Source: Ruminococcus sp. (GTDB lineage Bacteria > Bacillota > Clostridia > Oscillospirales > Ruminococcaceae). From it: DNA of 63,359 nucleotides. A program made the position numbers and the translations under genes. Position 1 is the stretch's first letter, and the number at the start of each line of letters is the position of its first letter. The notes under the pieces are model-generated. The model was not told where the DNA came from and ran no database searches. It worked only from the letters and a program-made list of their open reading frames with translations. The stretch is from contig JAIDQQ010000034.1 of assembly GCA_029062165.1 (NCBI GenBank), forward strand, positions 1-63,359. The letters run 5' to 3'. Of this stretch, positions 34,756-43,903 are shown piece after piece.

Positions 34756-37191
34756 GAATTTTTTTGAACTTACTACTATACAAGTGACAATTGTACATAT
34801 CACGTGATATGCGACCAGTGCCGCAGCTGACATATATAAATAATTGAACTGAAACGCCTTTGAAATAATAAGAAGTGTACATATGACAAAACCGAGTATG
34901 ATAGAAGCGGTCTGAAGAATAAGTCCACGTATTGCAGAAGTATGTACTACCTTAGTACCGATTATAAGCTGTGCAAATGCTGAAAATTTTCCGGAACACG
35001 CCATAGACGAACTTAGACGGAGTGTTTTTTTAGTTTCGGAATCAAAATCTGAATGAAGTTTTTTCGGAAGAAGTCTGAACATTGAACGTGATACGTTAAA
35101 AAGCGATGCTATCTTGTCGAGTGTCAGACAGGCATCAACACTTTTCAGTATCATGAACATTTTTTCCCTTGAAAGTCTTTTCACCCACCGTTTAACTTCA
35201 CGGTCTGCTTTTATCTCTACTGTGAAAAGTGCCGCAATGTTTCCGGATATTGAAAGATACATAGCTTCCTGACCGTTCTTTGTATATTCCGATTCCTTGG
35301 TTTTTGTCGGCAGACCCTCTATATTATGATTTACCATAAGTTCACGGTTGCCGAAAAGTACACGCCTGTTATGAATCCAGCCACATAAACCCATTGATTC
35401 CTCAAAGGAAAAATTATCAATTTCATAAAGTATATCGTTATTTTCGTTCACGACGTCCGTGAAAAGATGTCTCATTACGCTACCGGCGTGTGTAGTAAGG
35501 CTTGCCGCTTCAAGTAATGCTTCGTTTACTTTCGTATTGGAAAATACTTTCACGCCACATAGCTGTACGGAATGTGCCGGAAACATTGAATCTGTATTGA
35601 CAAGTATTGAATTTGTGTCGTAAAAATCGTCGACACTCTGATAACCTAACATTACGCCTTTTTTTATCATGGCACGGTTAGAAACTCTTTCAAGTGGAAG
35701 ATTTGCTACAAACGGCATTGCTATACATGATGCCGAACATACAAGCATACAGAAAATTGACATTCCGAATGTAACGGAATCAAGAGTTACAAGTGATTCC
35801 TTACAGAAAAAAGTTATCACCAGTGAAATGACAAACGCTACTGCTATACAAGCCGGTGTTGCTTTTTTACAGTATTTGTCGGTTATATCGGAAGAATACG
35901 TATATTTAAGGAAATCTGTAAGAAAGTCCGTCCGTCTCATAGAAGCAAGTATCGGGAAATCTCCCAATGTACCACGTGTAAGACGTTCCGCACGTTCTTC
36001 GTCACGGACGTATACTATTCCATGACGTTGAAAATCTTCCTTTGAAACAAGTTCAAAATTTCGTTGCGCCCGTCTTAGAATAAACATTTTCCCGATAGAA
36101 TTTGTAAGCAGTGCGAGTATTCCGACAGGCATATATATACGTTCCGGCATGATACTTTCAGGGGAGGCAATAGCCGGTATTATAGAAATAATACAGGTCA
36201 GTGCAGTAACAGCCGTCATTGAATCGCTGTCCGCCTTGAAAGTAAGAAGTTTTTTCAGTCCGTTTGTTATGACCGCTCCCGACGTAAGAATCGCAACAAG
36301 TCCTGTTATCAGGTGTATGATAAGATATAACTGCCTGTTTGCCTTGCTGAATACCTCTATAATAGGAAATTCAAGCTGATTCATGAATGTTATGTAAAGG
36401 CTTAGGAAAGACAGTATAAACAATATTGCGGTACGTGTTGTTATGATTCCGGTGAGGTCTTTTATATCCCGTCCGACGTCTTCCACAGCACCGTAATAAT
36501 CGAAATCAACTATACGTTTTGTACGTTTTTTGTCGGCGGTATCGGCGGAATGATGTTTTTTAATGGTTTCGGTATCTATCTGTATATCTATAGACTGTTC
36601 CTGATTATTATAGTCAGTTCTGCGGATGTTTGTTCGACGTTTCTGTTTTGAGTATTCGGAAGTCTTTACTATTGTCGGTGAGGGTACTATATCAGTAATC
36701 AGTTTAAGATTTTCAGGGTCTTCCGCCTCTGCAATAATCGCTTCACGGCTACGTTTTTTTTTCTTGAAAACAGGCGGTGTATACATATATTCACCGTCGG
36801 GAGTTTCTTTCTTGTATGTATAGTCAACTTCTTTCTGCCGACGTTTATTGATAGTTTTTTTACGTTCTTCGGCTTCTCTCGCCCTTGTAGAACCGTCCAT
36901 ACGACGTATTCTTGAAACATCGTTTTCACTCATCTGAGTATTTATAATATCGCTGTCGTAAAGTGCCGTTGTTGGATTTCCCTCTGAATCAATACCGCCG
37001 TTAAGGACTGTTATTTTACGTCCTGTACGTTTAAGTGGCGGAGTTTCTTTCACAGACTGACGTAGTGTATTATCGTCCCATGCATTTTTCTTATGCGATT
37101 CGGGGCGTACAGGCGTTGCGGTACGGCTTTTATGTACAGGTTTTCCGGTTGAATATTCGTCAAGAATATCATTGATTTTCTTATCTGACAT
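34753..37191 (-). CDS. Degenerate P-type (P1B-like) ATPase-related membrane protein
   Basis: An 812-aa protein with about 250 charged cytoplasmic residues first, then eight predicted helices (about 254-271, 288-308, 324-343, 352-372, 445-463, 473-496, 754-779, 783-808). This is the P1B-ATPase spacing: four helices, a loop of about 75 residues, two helices, a loop of about 255 residues, two helices. The sequence order also fits: IKKGVMLGYQSVDDFYDT before the phosphorylation site, then a GLCGWIHNRRVLFGN N-domain block. But the phosphorylation motif DKTGT reads NTDSM (532-536), TGDN reads SVDA (684-687), and the CPC-type motif is CSASC. Ion pumping is therefore unlikely. It follows rlmB, with SD AAGGAG before the ATG at 37191. 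Confidence 0.75.
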   Translation of the reverse strand: MSDKKINDILDEYSTGKPVHKSRTATPVRPESHKKNAWDDNTLRQSVKETPPLKRTGRKITVLNGGIDSEGNPTTALYDSDIINTQMSENDVSRIRRMDGSTRAREAEERKKTINKRRQKEVDYTYKKETPDGEYMYTPPVFKKKKRSREAIIAEAEDPENLKLITDIVPSPTIVKTSEYSKQKRRTNIRRTDYNNQEQSIDIQIDTETIKKHHSADTADKKRTKRIVDFDYYGAVEDVGRDIKDLTGIITTRTAILFILSFLSLYITFMNQLEFPIIEVFSKANRQLYLIIHLITGLVAILTSGAVITNGLKKLLTFKADSDSMTAVTALTCIISIIPAIASPESIMPERIYMPVGILALLTNSIGKMFILRRAQRNFELVSKEDFQRHGIVYVRDEERAERLTRGTLGDFPILASMRRTDFLTDFLKYTYSSDITDKYCKKATPACIAVAFVISLVITFFCKESLVTLDSVTFGMSIFCMLVCSASCIAMPFVANLPLERVSNRAMIKKGVMLGYQSVDDFYDTNSILVNTDSMFPAHSVQLCGVKVFSNTKVNEALLEAASLTTHAGSVMRHLFTDVVNENNDILYEIDNFSFEESMGLCGWIHNRRVLFGNRELMVNHNIEGLPTKTKESEYTKNGQEAMYLSISGNIAALFTVEIKADREVKRWVKRLSREKMFMILKSVDACLTLDKIASLFNVSRSMFRLLPKKLHSDFDSETKKTLRLSSSMACSGKFSAFAQLIIGTKVVHTSAIRGLILQTASIILGFVICTLLIISKAFQFNYLYMSAAALVAYHVICTIVTCIVVSSKKF

Positions 37192-37203
37192 TATATTCAC
37201 TCC

Positions 37204-37959
37204 TTAACCGGAATATCTTTGTCTTACGACTTCATACATGAAAATTCCACCGGCTACAGATGCATTCAGGGAATTTATTTTCCCATACATAGGAAGTTTA
37301 ACCATAAAGTCACATTTTTCACGTATCAGACGACTTATTCCGAAACCTTCTGAACCTATTACAAGTGCCATACTTCCTGTGAAATCCGTCTTACAGTAGT
37401 CACTGCCGGAAGCGTCTGTGCCGTAAATCCATACGCCGTTTTCTTTAAGAGTATCTATGCAAGCCGAAAGGTTGGAAACTCTCGCCACAGGAACGTAACT
37501 CACTGCACCGGCGGAAGTTTTTGCGACTGTCGCATTTAATGACGCACTTCTTCTTTTCGGAATAATAACGCCGTCCGCACCGGAAGTTTCAGCAGTCCGG
37601 ATAATAGCCCCTAAATTATGTGGGTCTTCTATCTCGTCGCATATGATGATAAATGGTTTAGTACCTTTTTTCCTCGATACGTCAAGGATTTCCTCTACTG
37701 TGACGTACTCACCGCAAGCACCGACGGCAACTACTCCCTGATGTGATGCACCGTCCGCAAGCTGTGTAAGTTTCTTTTCCTGTGCGTCCTTTACGACTAT
37801 ACCCTTTTCCTTGGCAAGTCGACGGATAAGCCCTAAACTTCCGCCGTTTCCGCTGATATAGATTGTATCAAGCAGAGTATCGGACTTAAGGGCTTCAATT
37901 ACCGGATTTCTTCCGATAATGTTTTCATTTTCATTTAAATTTCTGTTCATGTCTTTCAT
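37204..37959 (-). CDS. rlmB: 23S rRNA (guanosine-2'-O)-methyltransferase RlmB
   Basis: TrmH-family SPOUT methyltransferase (251 aa). The N-terminal L30e-like substrate domain starts at NIIGRNPVIEALKS. SPOUT motifs are DEIEDPHNLGAIIRTAETSG, VIGSEGFGISRLI and INSLNASVAGGIFMYE. The likely target is G2251 of 23S rRNA. The SD AAGGAG lies unusually far (17 nt) from the ATG, with a perfect small hairpin in the gap. Its stop is 12 bp before the next ATG. Confidence 0.93.
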   Translation of the reverse strand: MKDMNRNLNENENIIGRNPVIEALKSDTLLDTIYISGNGGSLGLIRRLAKEKGIVVKDAQEKKLTQLADGASHQGVVAVGACGEYVTVEEILDVSRKKGTKPFIIICDEIEDPHNLGAIIRTAETSGADGVIIPKRRSASLNATVAKTSAGAVSYVPVARVSNLSACIDTLKENGVWIYGTDASGSDYCKTDFTGSMALVIGSEGFGISRLIREKCDFMVKLPMYGKINSLNASVAGGIFMYEVVRQRYSG

Positions 37960-37982
37960 GAGAATAAAATTCTCAGCTCCTT
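37960..37982 (-). promoter_or_regulatory. SD separated from rlmB start by a hairpin
   Basis: On the minus strand AAGGAG (37982-37977) is followed by GAGAAT-TTT-ATTCTC (37974-37960), which ends exactly at the ATG (37959). Folding of the 15-nt hairpin would bring SD and start close together. Confidence 0.45.
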
Positions 37983-38043
37983 TTTCTTTTGTCTATATTA
38001 TAACATTTCAGCGGAAAAATTACAAGACCTTTCCGTATTTTAT

Positions 38044-38829
38044 TTACTGGTAAATGTCGATTACTGAAATTTCCGGACGGTTGAAAATTCTTGGAATAAA
38101 TATCATTCTTAACGGTCTTGCAAGTCCACGGCTTATTATATGCGTACAGTCGCCGTATTCGTATTGTCCGTTGGTGTAGTCCGGAAAAAGTCCCTGATTT
38201 GGTGCATAAAGTCCCTGCTCCAGAATTACCGGAAGTCTCCATTGTCCGCCGTGTGCGTGTCCGGACAGAATCAGGTCAAAATTTTCCGTGAATCGTGGGA
38301 ACTGTTCCGGCTGGTGCAGTAAAAGAATATTATAACTTTCGTCGTCGGGATTTATTGACATTATTTTTCCGTATGCGTCAACTACACCATAAATACATAT
38401 TTTCTGATTGTTTATCATAAAATCAGTGCTGTTGCCGTAATTAAGTATGGGAATACCAATATTTTTTACATCTTCGTAAAATTCACTCACATTATCACGC
38501 CATGTTTCGTGATTTCCGGCGGAGTATGCACACGGATATTTTTCAGAAACATCTTTCATTAATGTCAATGCATTTTCCGTACCGCCTGTATCGTGTATAA
38601 CGTCACCGCCGAAAAGTACTAAATCGGGCTTATTCTTATCAATTTCACTTATTATTCCGGACTGGTCTTTACCTCCGTACGTACAATTATGCAAGTCGGA
38701 AATAAAAACTATCCGGAGACTGTTTTTTCCCGATTTCACACTGTAAAATTCCGTTTTCATGGTGAATCCCCACGCATACAGAATTACAATTATCAGAAAT
38801 ACGACAGTCAGCCGGATAATTTTTTTCAT
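38044..38829 (-). CDS. Membrane-anchored metallophosphoesterase (YkuE-like)
   Basis: Calcineurin-like phosphoesterase of 261 aa with an N-terminal membrane helix (about 5-23). Metal motifs are FISDLHNCTYGG, FGGDVIHD, AGNHETW and LSGHAHGGQW. Its active site faces outward if the helix is a signal anchor. The ATG is 1 bp after the stop of the acyl carrier gene, so it is the last gene of the surface-acylation operon. Substrate unknown; a lipid or polymer phosphate is possible. Confidence 0.88.
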   Translation of the reverse strand: MKKIIRLTVVFLIIVILYAWGFTMKTEFYSVKSGKNSLRIVFISDLHNCTYGGKDQSGIISEIDKNKPDLVLFGGDVIHDTGGTENALTLMKDVSEKYPCAYSAGNHETWRDNVSEFYEDVKNIGIPILNYGNSTDFMINNQKICIYGVVDAYGKIMSINPDDESYNILLLHQPEQFPRFTENFDLILSGHAHGGQWRLPVILEQGLYAPNQGLFPDYTNGQYEYGDCTHIISRGLARPLRMIFIPRIFNRPEISVIDIYQ

Positions 38830-38830
38830 A

Positions 38831-39073
38831 TCAGTTACCTCTTTCAGCGATTATATTAATCATTTCGCCGACGTTCTTCATTCCGGAAACTTCACGCATC
38901 TTGAAACGCATTCCGAACTCTTCTTCAACCGCACCGATTAAGTTAATATGTTCGATACTGTCCCAGTCGTCAATGTCGTTTGCGGTAGTCTTTTCGGTGA
39001 TTACGATTGAATCGTCATCGAAAATATCCCTGAAAACTTCCGTAAGTCTTTTAACGATTTCGTTTTTACTCAT
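38831..39073 (-). CDS. Acyl carrier protein (operon-specific)
   Basis: An 80-aa acidic carrier with the phosphopantetheine site Ser in DDWDSIEHINLIGAVEEEF. The start MSKNEIVKRL at 39073 has SD AAGGAG; a longer frame to 39091 lacks one. It overlaps the FkbH-like gene by 8 bp. It resembles DltC-type and secondary-metabolism carriers rather than the fatty-acid ACP. Likely job: carrying the acyl unit loaded by FkbH to the MBOAT transferase. Confidence 0.88.
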   Translation of the reverse strand: MSKNEIVKRLTEVFRDIFDDDSIVITEKTTANDIDDWDSIEHINLIGAVEEEFGMRFKMREVSGMKNVGEMINIIAERGN

Positions 39074-40862
39074 GGCTGTACTCCTTTTCATTTATTTTTA
39101 TTACGTGATTTTTATTCACGTATGATGTTATATCAAGACACCATACGGAATCGCCATTATCGCTTCGGCTGACGTTCTCAAAACCGAATGTCGCAAATAA
39201 TTCCGATACCATATTATTTTTAGGTGTCCTGTAATAATAACCGATTATTTTTTCAATGCCACGTTCACGACACTGTTTAACAAGTTCGTCCAGCATGGCA
39301 AATTCCATGTCTCTTTTAAGTACTCGGCAACTCATAAGCCACAAATCAATGTGTAGTGTCTTATCGTCACAACGTCCGATTACTACCGAAACTACACCGT
39401 TATCGCCGAATTTGTCGGCAAGCTGTCCGCAAAGTCTGATATATTCCGGACTTTCGGCGACTGTTTTCATATCGCTTTCTGAATAGCGTTTTGTAGTAAC
39501 GTTAAACTGATTACTTTTATTTGTCAGTTGAGTTATACGTTGCAGATATACCGGCAGAAAATCTGTTATATTGGCGTTCATATCAAGACTTAATAAGTAA
39601 TCCTGATAGTTGGAAAAACTTTTCTGCTGTGCGTTACGCTTTGCATTGGCGGAATACATCTCACTACGCTTTAAGTCGTCATTGGAAACGGCTGTAACTT
39701 CAAAATAGCCACCTCTTGACAGATTATACATAGCCTCTTCCACGGAACTGAAATTTACAGTCGGAATTTTTAACTGTGCGTCTATGATAGCACATTCCGC
39801 AGGGTTATCGTCAACAAATACGAAACTATCCGGAAGTAATCCGATTTCTTTCGCCGATTCCTCAATATTTGAATCCTTACTGTTCCAGTTGGCTTTTATG
39901 GAAACAAAATCTTCCGGCTTCAGAACACTACTCGGGTGATTAAGTCCGGCAAGGGCGTTTTCCTCGTCGTTTTTGGAGCATACCGCAAGAAGTATACCGT
40001 AATTCTTAAACTGCCTGATAAATTCCTGAAACTCTACATAAGACTGTCCTACAGCGGTTTCAACGCCTAATTCGATACCCTCAACGCCGTCATCGCCGAT
40101 TACTCCGCCCCATAACGTATTATCTAAATCGAGGTCAATTACTTTCTGATTACGTCCGTATACCGATTTTATTATACACGCTACACTATAGGCGACTTCC
40201 GGCAGGACTTCCACACGCATGGCGTACTTATACAGAAACCATGCTTCCGCATCATGCCATTTTTTCAAACCTATCGCCGACGACAAATAATTTATATCAT
40301 TTATATAAAAACCGTTGTTGCGTCGTGCATAGTCGGAAAACATAACGTTCAGACGGTTTATAAATGCACCTGTTCCGGAATAACCCCAGCCGTCGTAGTT
40401 GCCTGTATGACGGTACAGCGGAAGTTCAAAGTTATTCTGTATTACAGGACACGAAAATTTTTCAAAAAGGCTTGTCCAGATAGTCTGAAAATATTCGTAC
40501 TGGTCATCAAGTCTTTCCTGAATCTGTTCCGGAGTTTCTGCCGGACTTTCGGGAATCATAGTCAGATTGCGTGATGTTGTATGTATATAGATTATATCCG
40601 GTGCGAATTTGTCAAGCTCCGGCGAACCAAATACCGCATCTTCATAGAATTTGTTATATTCCGACTGGTAAAATTCCGGTTCAATGCCGAAATCCAACAG
40701 AAACAATTCAAGAGATGATACAATATCATCAGTTGTTGAACCACCTAAAACAGCTATTTTCTTTTTTATACGTGCCGTACCGTCGGCGAGAAGCTGTTTC
40801 TTTAACGCACGACGTTTACGGAGAATAAGTTTACTGTTAAACGGATAGAGAAGTTCTTTCAT
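39066..40862 (-). CDS. FkbH-like protein (HAD-IIIC with SGNH-like and GNAT-like domains)
   Basis: A 598-aa protein with the full FkbH layout. An N-terminal SGNH-like part (about 35-235, GGSTTD) comes first, followed by a HAD domain (about 240-370) with DLDLDNTLWGG, CSKNDE and FVDDN. A C-terminal GNAT-like domain (about 430-590) has LTNKSNQFNVTTKRYSE. Characterised FkbH enzymes take the glyceryl unit from 1,3-bisphosphoglycerate, remove its phosphate and load it onto an ACP. The ACP gene overlaps this one and an MBOAT gene lies upstream, so a glyceryl-type acyl group probably passes from this enzyme to the ACP. Confidence 0.88.
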   Translation of the reverse strand: MKELLYPFNSKLILRKRRALKKQLLADGTARIKKKIAVLGGSTTDDIVSSLELFLLDFGIEPEFYQSEYNKFYEDAVFGSPELDKFAPDIIYIHTTSRNLTMIPESPAETPEQIQERLDDQYEYFQTIWTSLFEKFSCPVIQNNFELPLYRHTGNYDGWGYSGTGAFINRLNVMFSDYARRNNGFYINDINYLSSAIGLKKWHDAEAWFLYKYAMRVEVLPEVAYSVACIIKSVYGRNQKVIDLDLDNTLWGGVIGDDGVEGIELGVETAVGQSYVEFQEFIRQFKNYGILLAVCSKNDEENALAGLNHPSSVLKPEDFVSIKANWNSKDSNIEESAKEIGLLPDSFVFVDDNPAECAIIDAQLKIPTVNFSSVEEAMYNLSRGGYFEVTAVSNDDLKRSEMYSANAKRNAQQKSFSNYQDYLLSLDMNANITDFLPVYLQRITQLTNKSNQFNVTTKRYSESDMKTVAESPEYIRLCGQLADKFGDNGVVSVVIGRCDDKTLHIDLWLMSCRVLKRDMEFAMLDELVKQCRERGIEKIIGYYYRTPKNNMVSELFATFGFENVSRSDNGDSVWCLDITSYVNKNHVIKINEKEYSHE

Positions 40863-40877
40863 TTTATAGCCTCCTTG

Positions 40878-42266
40878 TTAGTTTCCGGCGGTGTAACCGT
40901 CATATCTGTTAAGGTTTTCGGAAATATGTTCACGATTTTCACCGACAGCAGAATATGTACACATTGCAAATAATACATCTGTTGCCTTTACCTGCTCTAT
41001 GAAACTTTCTGCATTACGTTCAAAATATCTTATATCGCATATATAGATATTCTCAAACGAACCTGTCAGGAACGGAAGTAAAGCATTTCCGTAACTGTCC
41101 TTGAATATTACAAGATTTCTGCCGTTTCTGCACTTTGTCTTTACGTGACGTATATTATCGTCCATACCGAAAACGAGATAATAACTTGAATTATCAAAAT
41201 TTTCCGGATTAAGTAAAAGAGTAGTCTCTACAGGGTCAGTGAAAGATGTTGAATACTGTGTGACTTCAACGGCTGTTTTCGGTTCATAGTAAATAAATGG
41301 TTCAGGATTATTCAGAAGCGTTGCACTTTGCGTATAGCCGTACATTGTACCGACATATCCGGAAAGTACGTGTTTTTCGTATTCGGAAATATCTGCAAAA
41401 TCAACACCGGCTTGTTTTGCGAACTCTTCCGCAGCATAGTACGCTCCGAGTGGTTGCCAGTGATGGTCAGTACGTGAATATATAGCCTCTTTCTTATGAC
41501 GGAGCAGGGCTGTATATGCGTCTACATTCGTTACGTTCTTGAGATGTTTTTCTATGGAATCAATATCCTTTTTTTCACTTTCCACGAGGTCTGTATAATT
41601 TTCCGGCAGATAGTAAGATACACTGGTAGGAAGTACCATTGAATAAACATTTACGTCCTTGCCGAGTGCCTTTTTATATGCGTTTACATCTTCGGCGTAA
41701 AGTTCTTCGTTACCCCACGCACCACCGTAAAGCATTATAGCACGTTTATTTACGACGAGTATATTATTTGATACCTCACCATTTGCGGCAGCTACGTTTG
41801 CTTTCGGAAGTGTTTCGGCAGTGGTGGTAGTAGTTTCTGTACCTGTACCGATTGTGCCTGTAGTGGTCTGTGTATTTTCCGTGACAGGTTCAGCCGGAGT
41901 TTCTGTTTCCTGATTTTTCTTTTCGGTATTGTATAACTCAACTCCGCCGTCTTCTTCGCCGTATTTTATGCCCTTTAATGTCATAATGTGGTTAGCAATA
42001 AGGGTTTTGAAAAAACTTCTGTTAGGTACGGTATCGTCATAGTAATTCGCTATGCCTTCGGTGTACTCGCCGGACAGATAGCTTTCAACGGAAAATTCCG
42101 GAAATGTAGCAAGATTTCTGTTTTCTTCGTGCGATACCGTATCACGCTTGAAAAATAACAGATATACAAATCCGGCAAGCAGTACCAGTATAATGACTAT
42201 TATATTGAACAGTGCAAATAAATTTGTCACGAAAGTTTTATGTTTTTTTTCTTTGTTTTCAGACAT
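40878..42266 (-). CDS. DHHW-family SGNH-like secreted protein
   Basis: A 462-aa protein with one N-terminal membrane helix (about 15-38) and an extracellular body. A Thr/Glu-rich linker lies at about 120-165. The DHHW motif is in YSRTDHHWQPLGAYYAAEEF, and VIFKDSYGNALLPFL carries a catalytic-type Ser region, as in AlgX/AlgJ and DltD-like partners of MBOAT proteins. It probably finishes acyl transfer onto the polymer outside the cell. The ATG at 42266 has SD GGAGG; a TTG 12 bp further out would overlap that SD. It lies between the MBOAT and FkbH genes. Confidence 0.85.
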   Translation of the reverse strand: MSENKEKKHKTFVTNLFALFNIIVIILVLLAGFVYLLFFKRDTVSHEENRNLATFPEFSVESYLSGEYTEGIANYYDDTVPNRSFFKTLIANHIMTLKGIKYGEEDGGVELYNTEKKNQETETPAEPVTENTQTTTGTIGTGTETTTTTAETLPKANVAAANGEVSNNILVVNKRAIMLYGGAWGNEELYAEDVNAYKKALGKDVNVYSMVLPTSVSYYLPENYTDLVESEKKDIDSIEKHLKNVTNVDAYTALLRHKKEAIYSRTDHHWQPLGAYYAAEEFAKQAGVDFADISEYEKHVLSGYVGTMYGYTQSATLLNNPEPFIYYEPKTAVEVTQYSTSFTDPVETTLLLNPENFDNSSYYLVFGMDDNIRHVKTKCRNGRNLVIFKDSYGNALLPFLTGSFENIYICDIRYFERNAESFIEQVKATDVLFAMCTYSAVGENREHISENLNRYDGYTAGN

Positions 42267-42278
42267 ACTGACCTCCAA

Positions 42279-43679
42279 TCAGAAACGGAAGTATAAAAAC
42301 GGATTTGTTGTAGCGTCTACAAGCATTACGCTTGTTAAAAGAAGAAGTCCGGCAGAAATGACAGTCGTAAATACTGTTGCAACGTGTCTTGTAAATGCCG
42401 TCTTTGAGGTAAGTTTTTTTAATCCGTCTATAATCGGGAAGCAACATATAACCGAAACTGCGAGCAGGAATATATTATTTACAAATGTTATTCTGTCCTG
42501 TAATCCGATAACACCGTTCCCACCGAAACCGAAAATAGTCTTGAAAAATACGCCTAATTCGTTTAAATCCTCAAAATAGAAGATTCCGAAACCTATTATT
42601 ATTACGATTTTATTATATATCTGACGTATTACTATAGGGATTTTCTTCATTTTCTTCTTGCCGATAAGCATTTCAAGGAAAACGAAAATTCCGTAATATA
42701 TTCCCCACAGTATGAAATTCCAGCTTGCACCGTGCCATATACCAGTACATAACCATACAAGAAACAATCCGCCGTATTTTCTACGCTTGCCGAAAATGGG
42801 TACGTATAACAGATAGTCACGGAAAAATGTACTCAATGATATATGCCACCTCTGCCAGAACTCCGTTATGTCCTTACAGATAAACGGGTGATTGAAGTTT
42901 TCGTCAAAATGAAAACCGAAAATTCTTCCGAGACCTATGGCAATATCGGAATATCCTGAAAAATCAAAGTATATCTGTAATGCATAGGCTATAGCTCCGA
43001 ACCAGCCACCGACTACTGAACAATCGTCGATATGTTGCAGGAAATTATCGGCAATAACGCTTAACTGATTCGATAATAAAACTTTCTTTGAAAGTCCGAG
43101 TACAACACGATTCAGACCGTATGAAATATCCGTCATATATATTTTTCTGTCTTCTATTTCCTTTTCTATCGTACTGTATCGCACAATAGGTCCGGCGATA
43201 AGTTGCGGAAATAACGTCAGATACAACAGAAAATTATGAAATTTTTTCTGTACTTTTACGGTTTCCCAGTGACAGTCTATTATGTATGATACCGTCTGGA
43301 ATGTATAGAAACTTATTCCGATTGGTAGCTTTATATCGGGTACTGGTATATCGGAAGAACACAATGCGTTTATGTTCTCGATTATGAAACCGCTGTACTT
43401 GAATATACATAGCATAGCGAAATCGTATATTACCGCCAGTGCTGTAGCGAAAGTATCAAGTTTAGTGTCCTTGTGCTTGCCGATTACCAGTGCTAATCCG
43501 TAATTCACCAACGCACTGAACAGCATCAGGAATACATAGACCGGTTCGCCCCACGCATAGAAGATAAGCGAGAAGATTATAAGTACTACGTTTTTGGACT
43601 TCGTCCCTCGTGCGAGTGCGTACGCAAACAGGCACAATGGCAGAAAGAAGTAAATGAAGAATAATTTTGAAAATACCAT
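42279..43679 (-). CDS. MBOAT family O-acyltransferase (AlgI/DltB-like)
   Basis: Polytopic membrane O-acyltransferase of 466 aa. Signatures are LPIGISFYTFQTVSYIID, YFDFSGYSDIAIG, FWQRWHISLSTFFRDY and GIWHGASWNF with the invariant His. Such proteins pass acyl groups from a cytoplasmic carrier across the membrane to surface polymers. The start is the ATG at 43679 with SD AGGTGG; the longer frame to 43754 runs over the promoter. It is the first gene of the operon MBOAT-DHHW-FkbH-ACP-phosphoesterase. Confidence 0.92.
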   Translation of the reverse strand: MVFSKLFFIYFFLPLCLFAYALARGTKSKNVVLIIFSLIFYAWGEPVYVFLMLFSALVNYGLALVIGKHKDTKLDTFATALAVIYDFAMLCIFKYSGFIIENINALCSSDIPVPDIKLPIGISFYTFQTVSYIIDCHWETVKVQKKFHNFLLYLTLFPQLIAGPIVRYSTIEKEIEDRKIYMTDISYGLNRVVLGLSKKVLLSNQLSVIADNFLQHIDDCSVVGGWFGAIAYALQIYFDFSGYSDIAIGLGRIFGFHFDENFNHPFICKDITEFWQRWHISLSTFFRDYLLYVPIFGKRRKYGGLFLVWLCTGIWHGASWNFILWGIYYGIFVFLEMLIGKKKMKKIPIVIRQIYNKIVIIIGFGIFYFEDLNELGVFFKTIFGFGGNGVIGLQDRITFVNNIFLLAVSVICCFPIIDGLKKLTSKTAFTRHVATVFTTVISAGLLLLTSVMLVDATTNPFLYFRF

Positions 43680-43741
43680 TTTCAACCACCTTTTTGTTAT
43701 TATTTTTATCGGATTACAGCGTAAAAACACACTGTAATAAT

Positions 43742-43770
43742 AATTATACAACAAGTTTTATTCAAATGCA
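43742..43770 (-). promoter_or_regulatory. SigA promoter of the MBOAT operon
   Basis: On the minus strand TTGCAT (43770-43765), a 17-bp spacer and TATAAT (43747-43742). The leader holds a small TTACAG/CTGTAA hairpin. Confidence 0.8.
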
Positions 43771-43861
43771 ATAGTAAAAAACAAGGATTTTTAAAAAAAT
43801 ACAGTAATCGTCATTAAAATATAAAAAAATAAACCAATCTGTATGTGTTTTGTTGATTTTT

Positions 43862-43895
43862 ATATAAAAATAACGGCTGTATTTCAAGCCGTTAT
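43862..43895 (-). terminator. Terminator behind the 474-aa-type dockerin gene
   Basis: A 9-bp stem (43870-43878 with 43887-43895) followed on the minus strand by a T-rich tract (TTTTTATAT), 9 bp after the stop at 43904. Confidence 0.8.
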
Positions 43896-43903
43896 AATGT
43901 ATT

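Noticed and set aside
43680..43754. Extended start of the MBOAT gene at 43754
   Set aside because: It would include the SigA -10 element and leader; the ATG at 43679 has an SD and begins with the expected hydrophobic helix.
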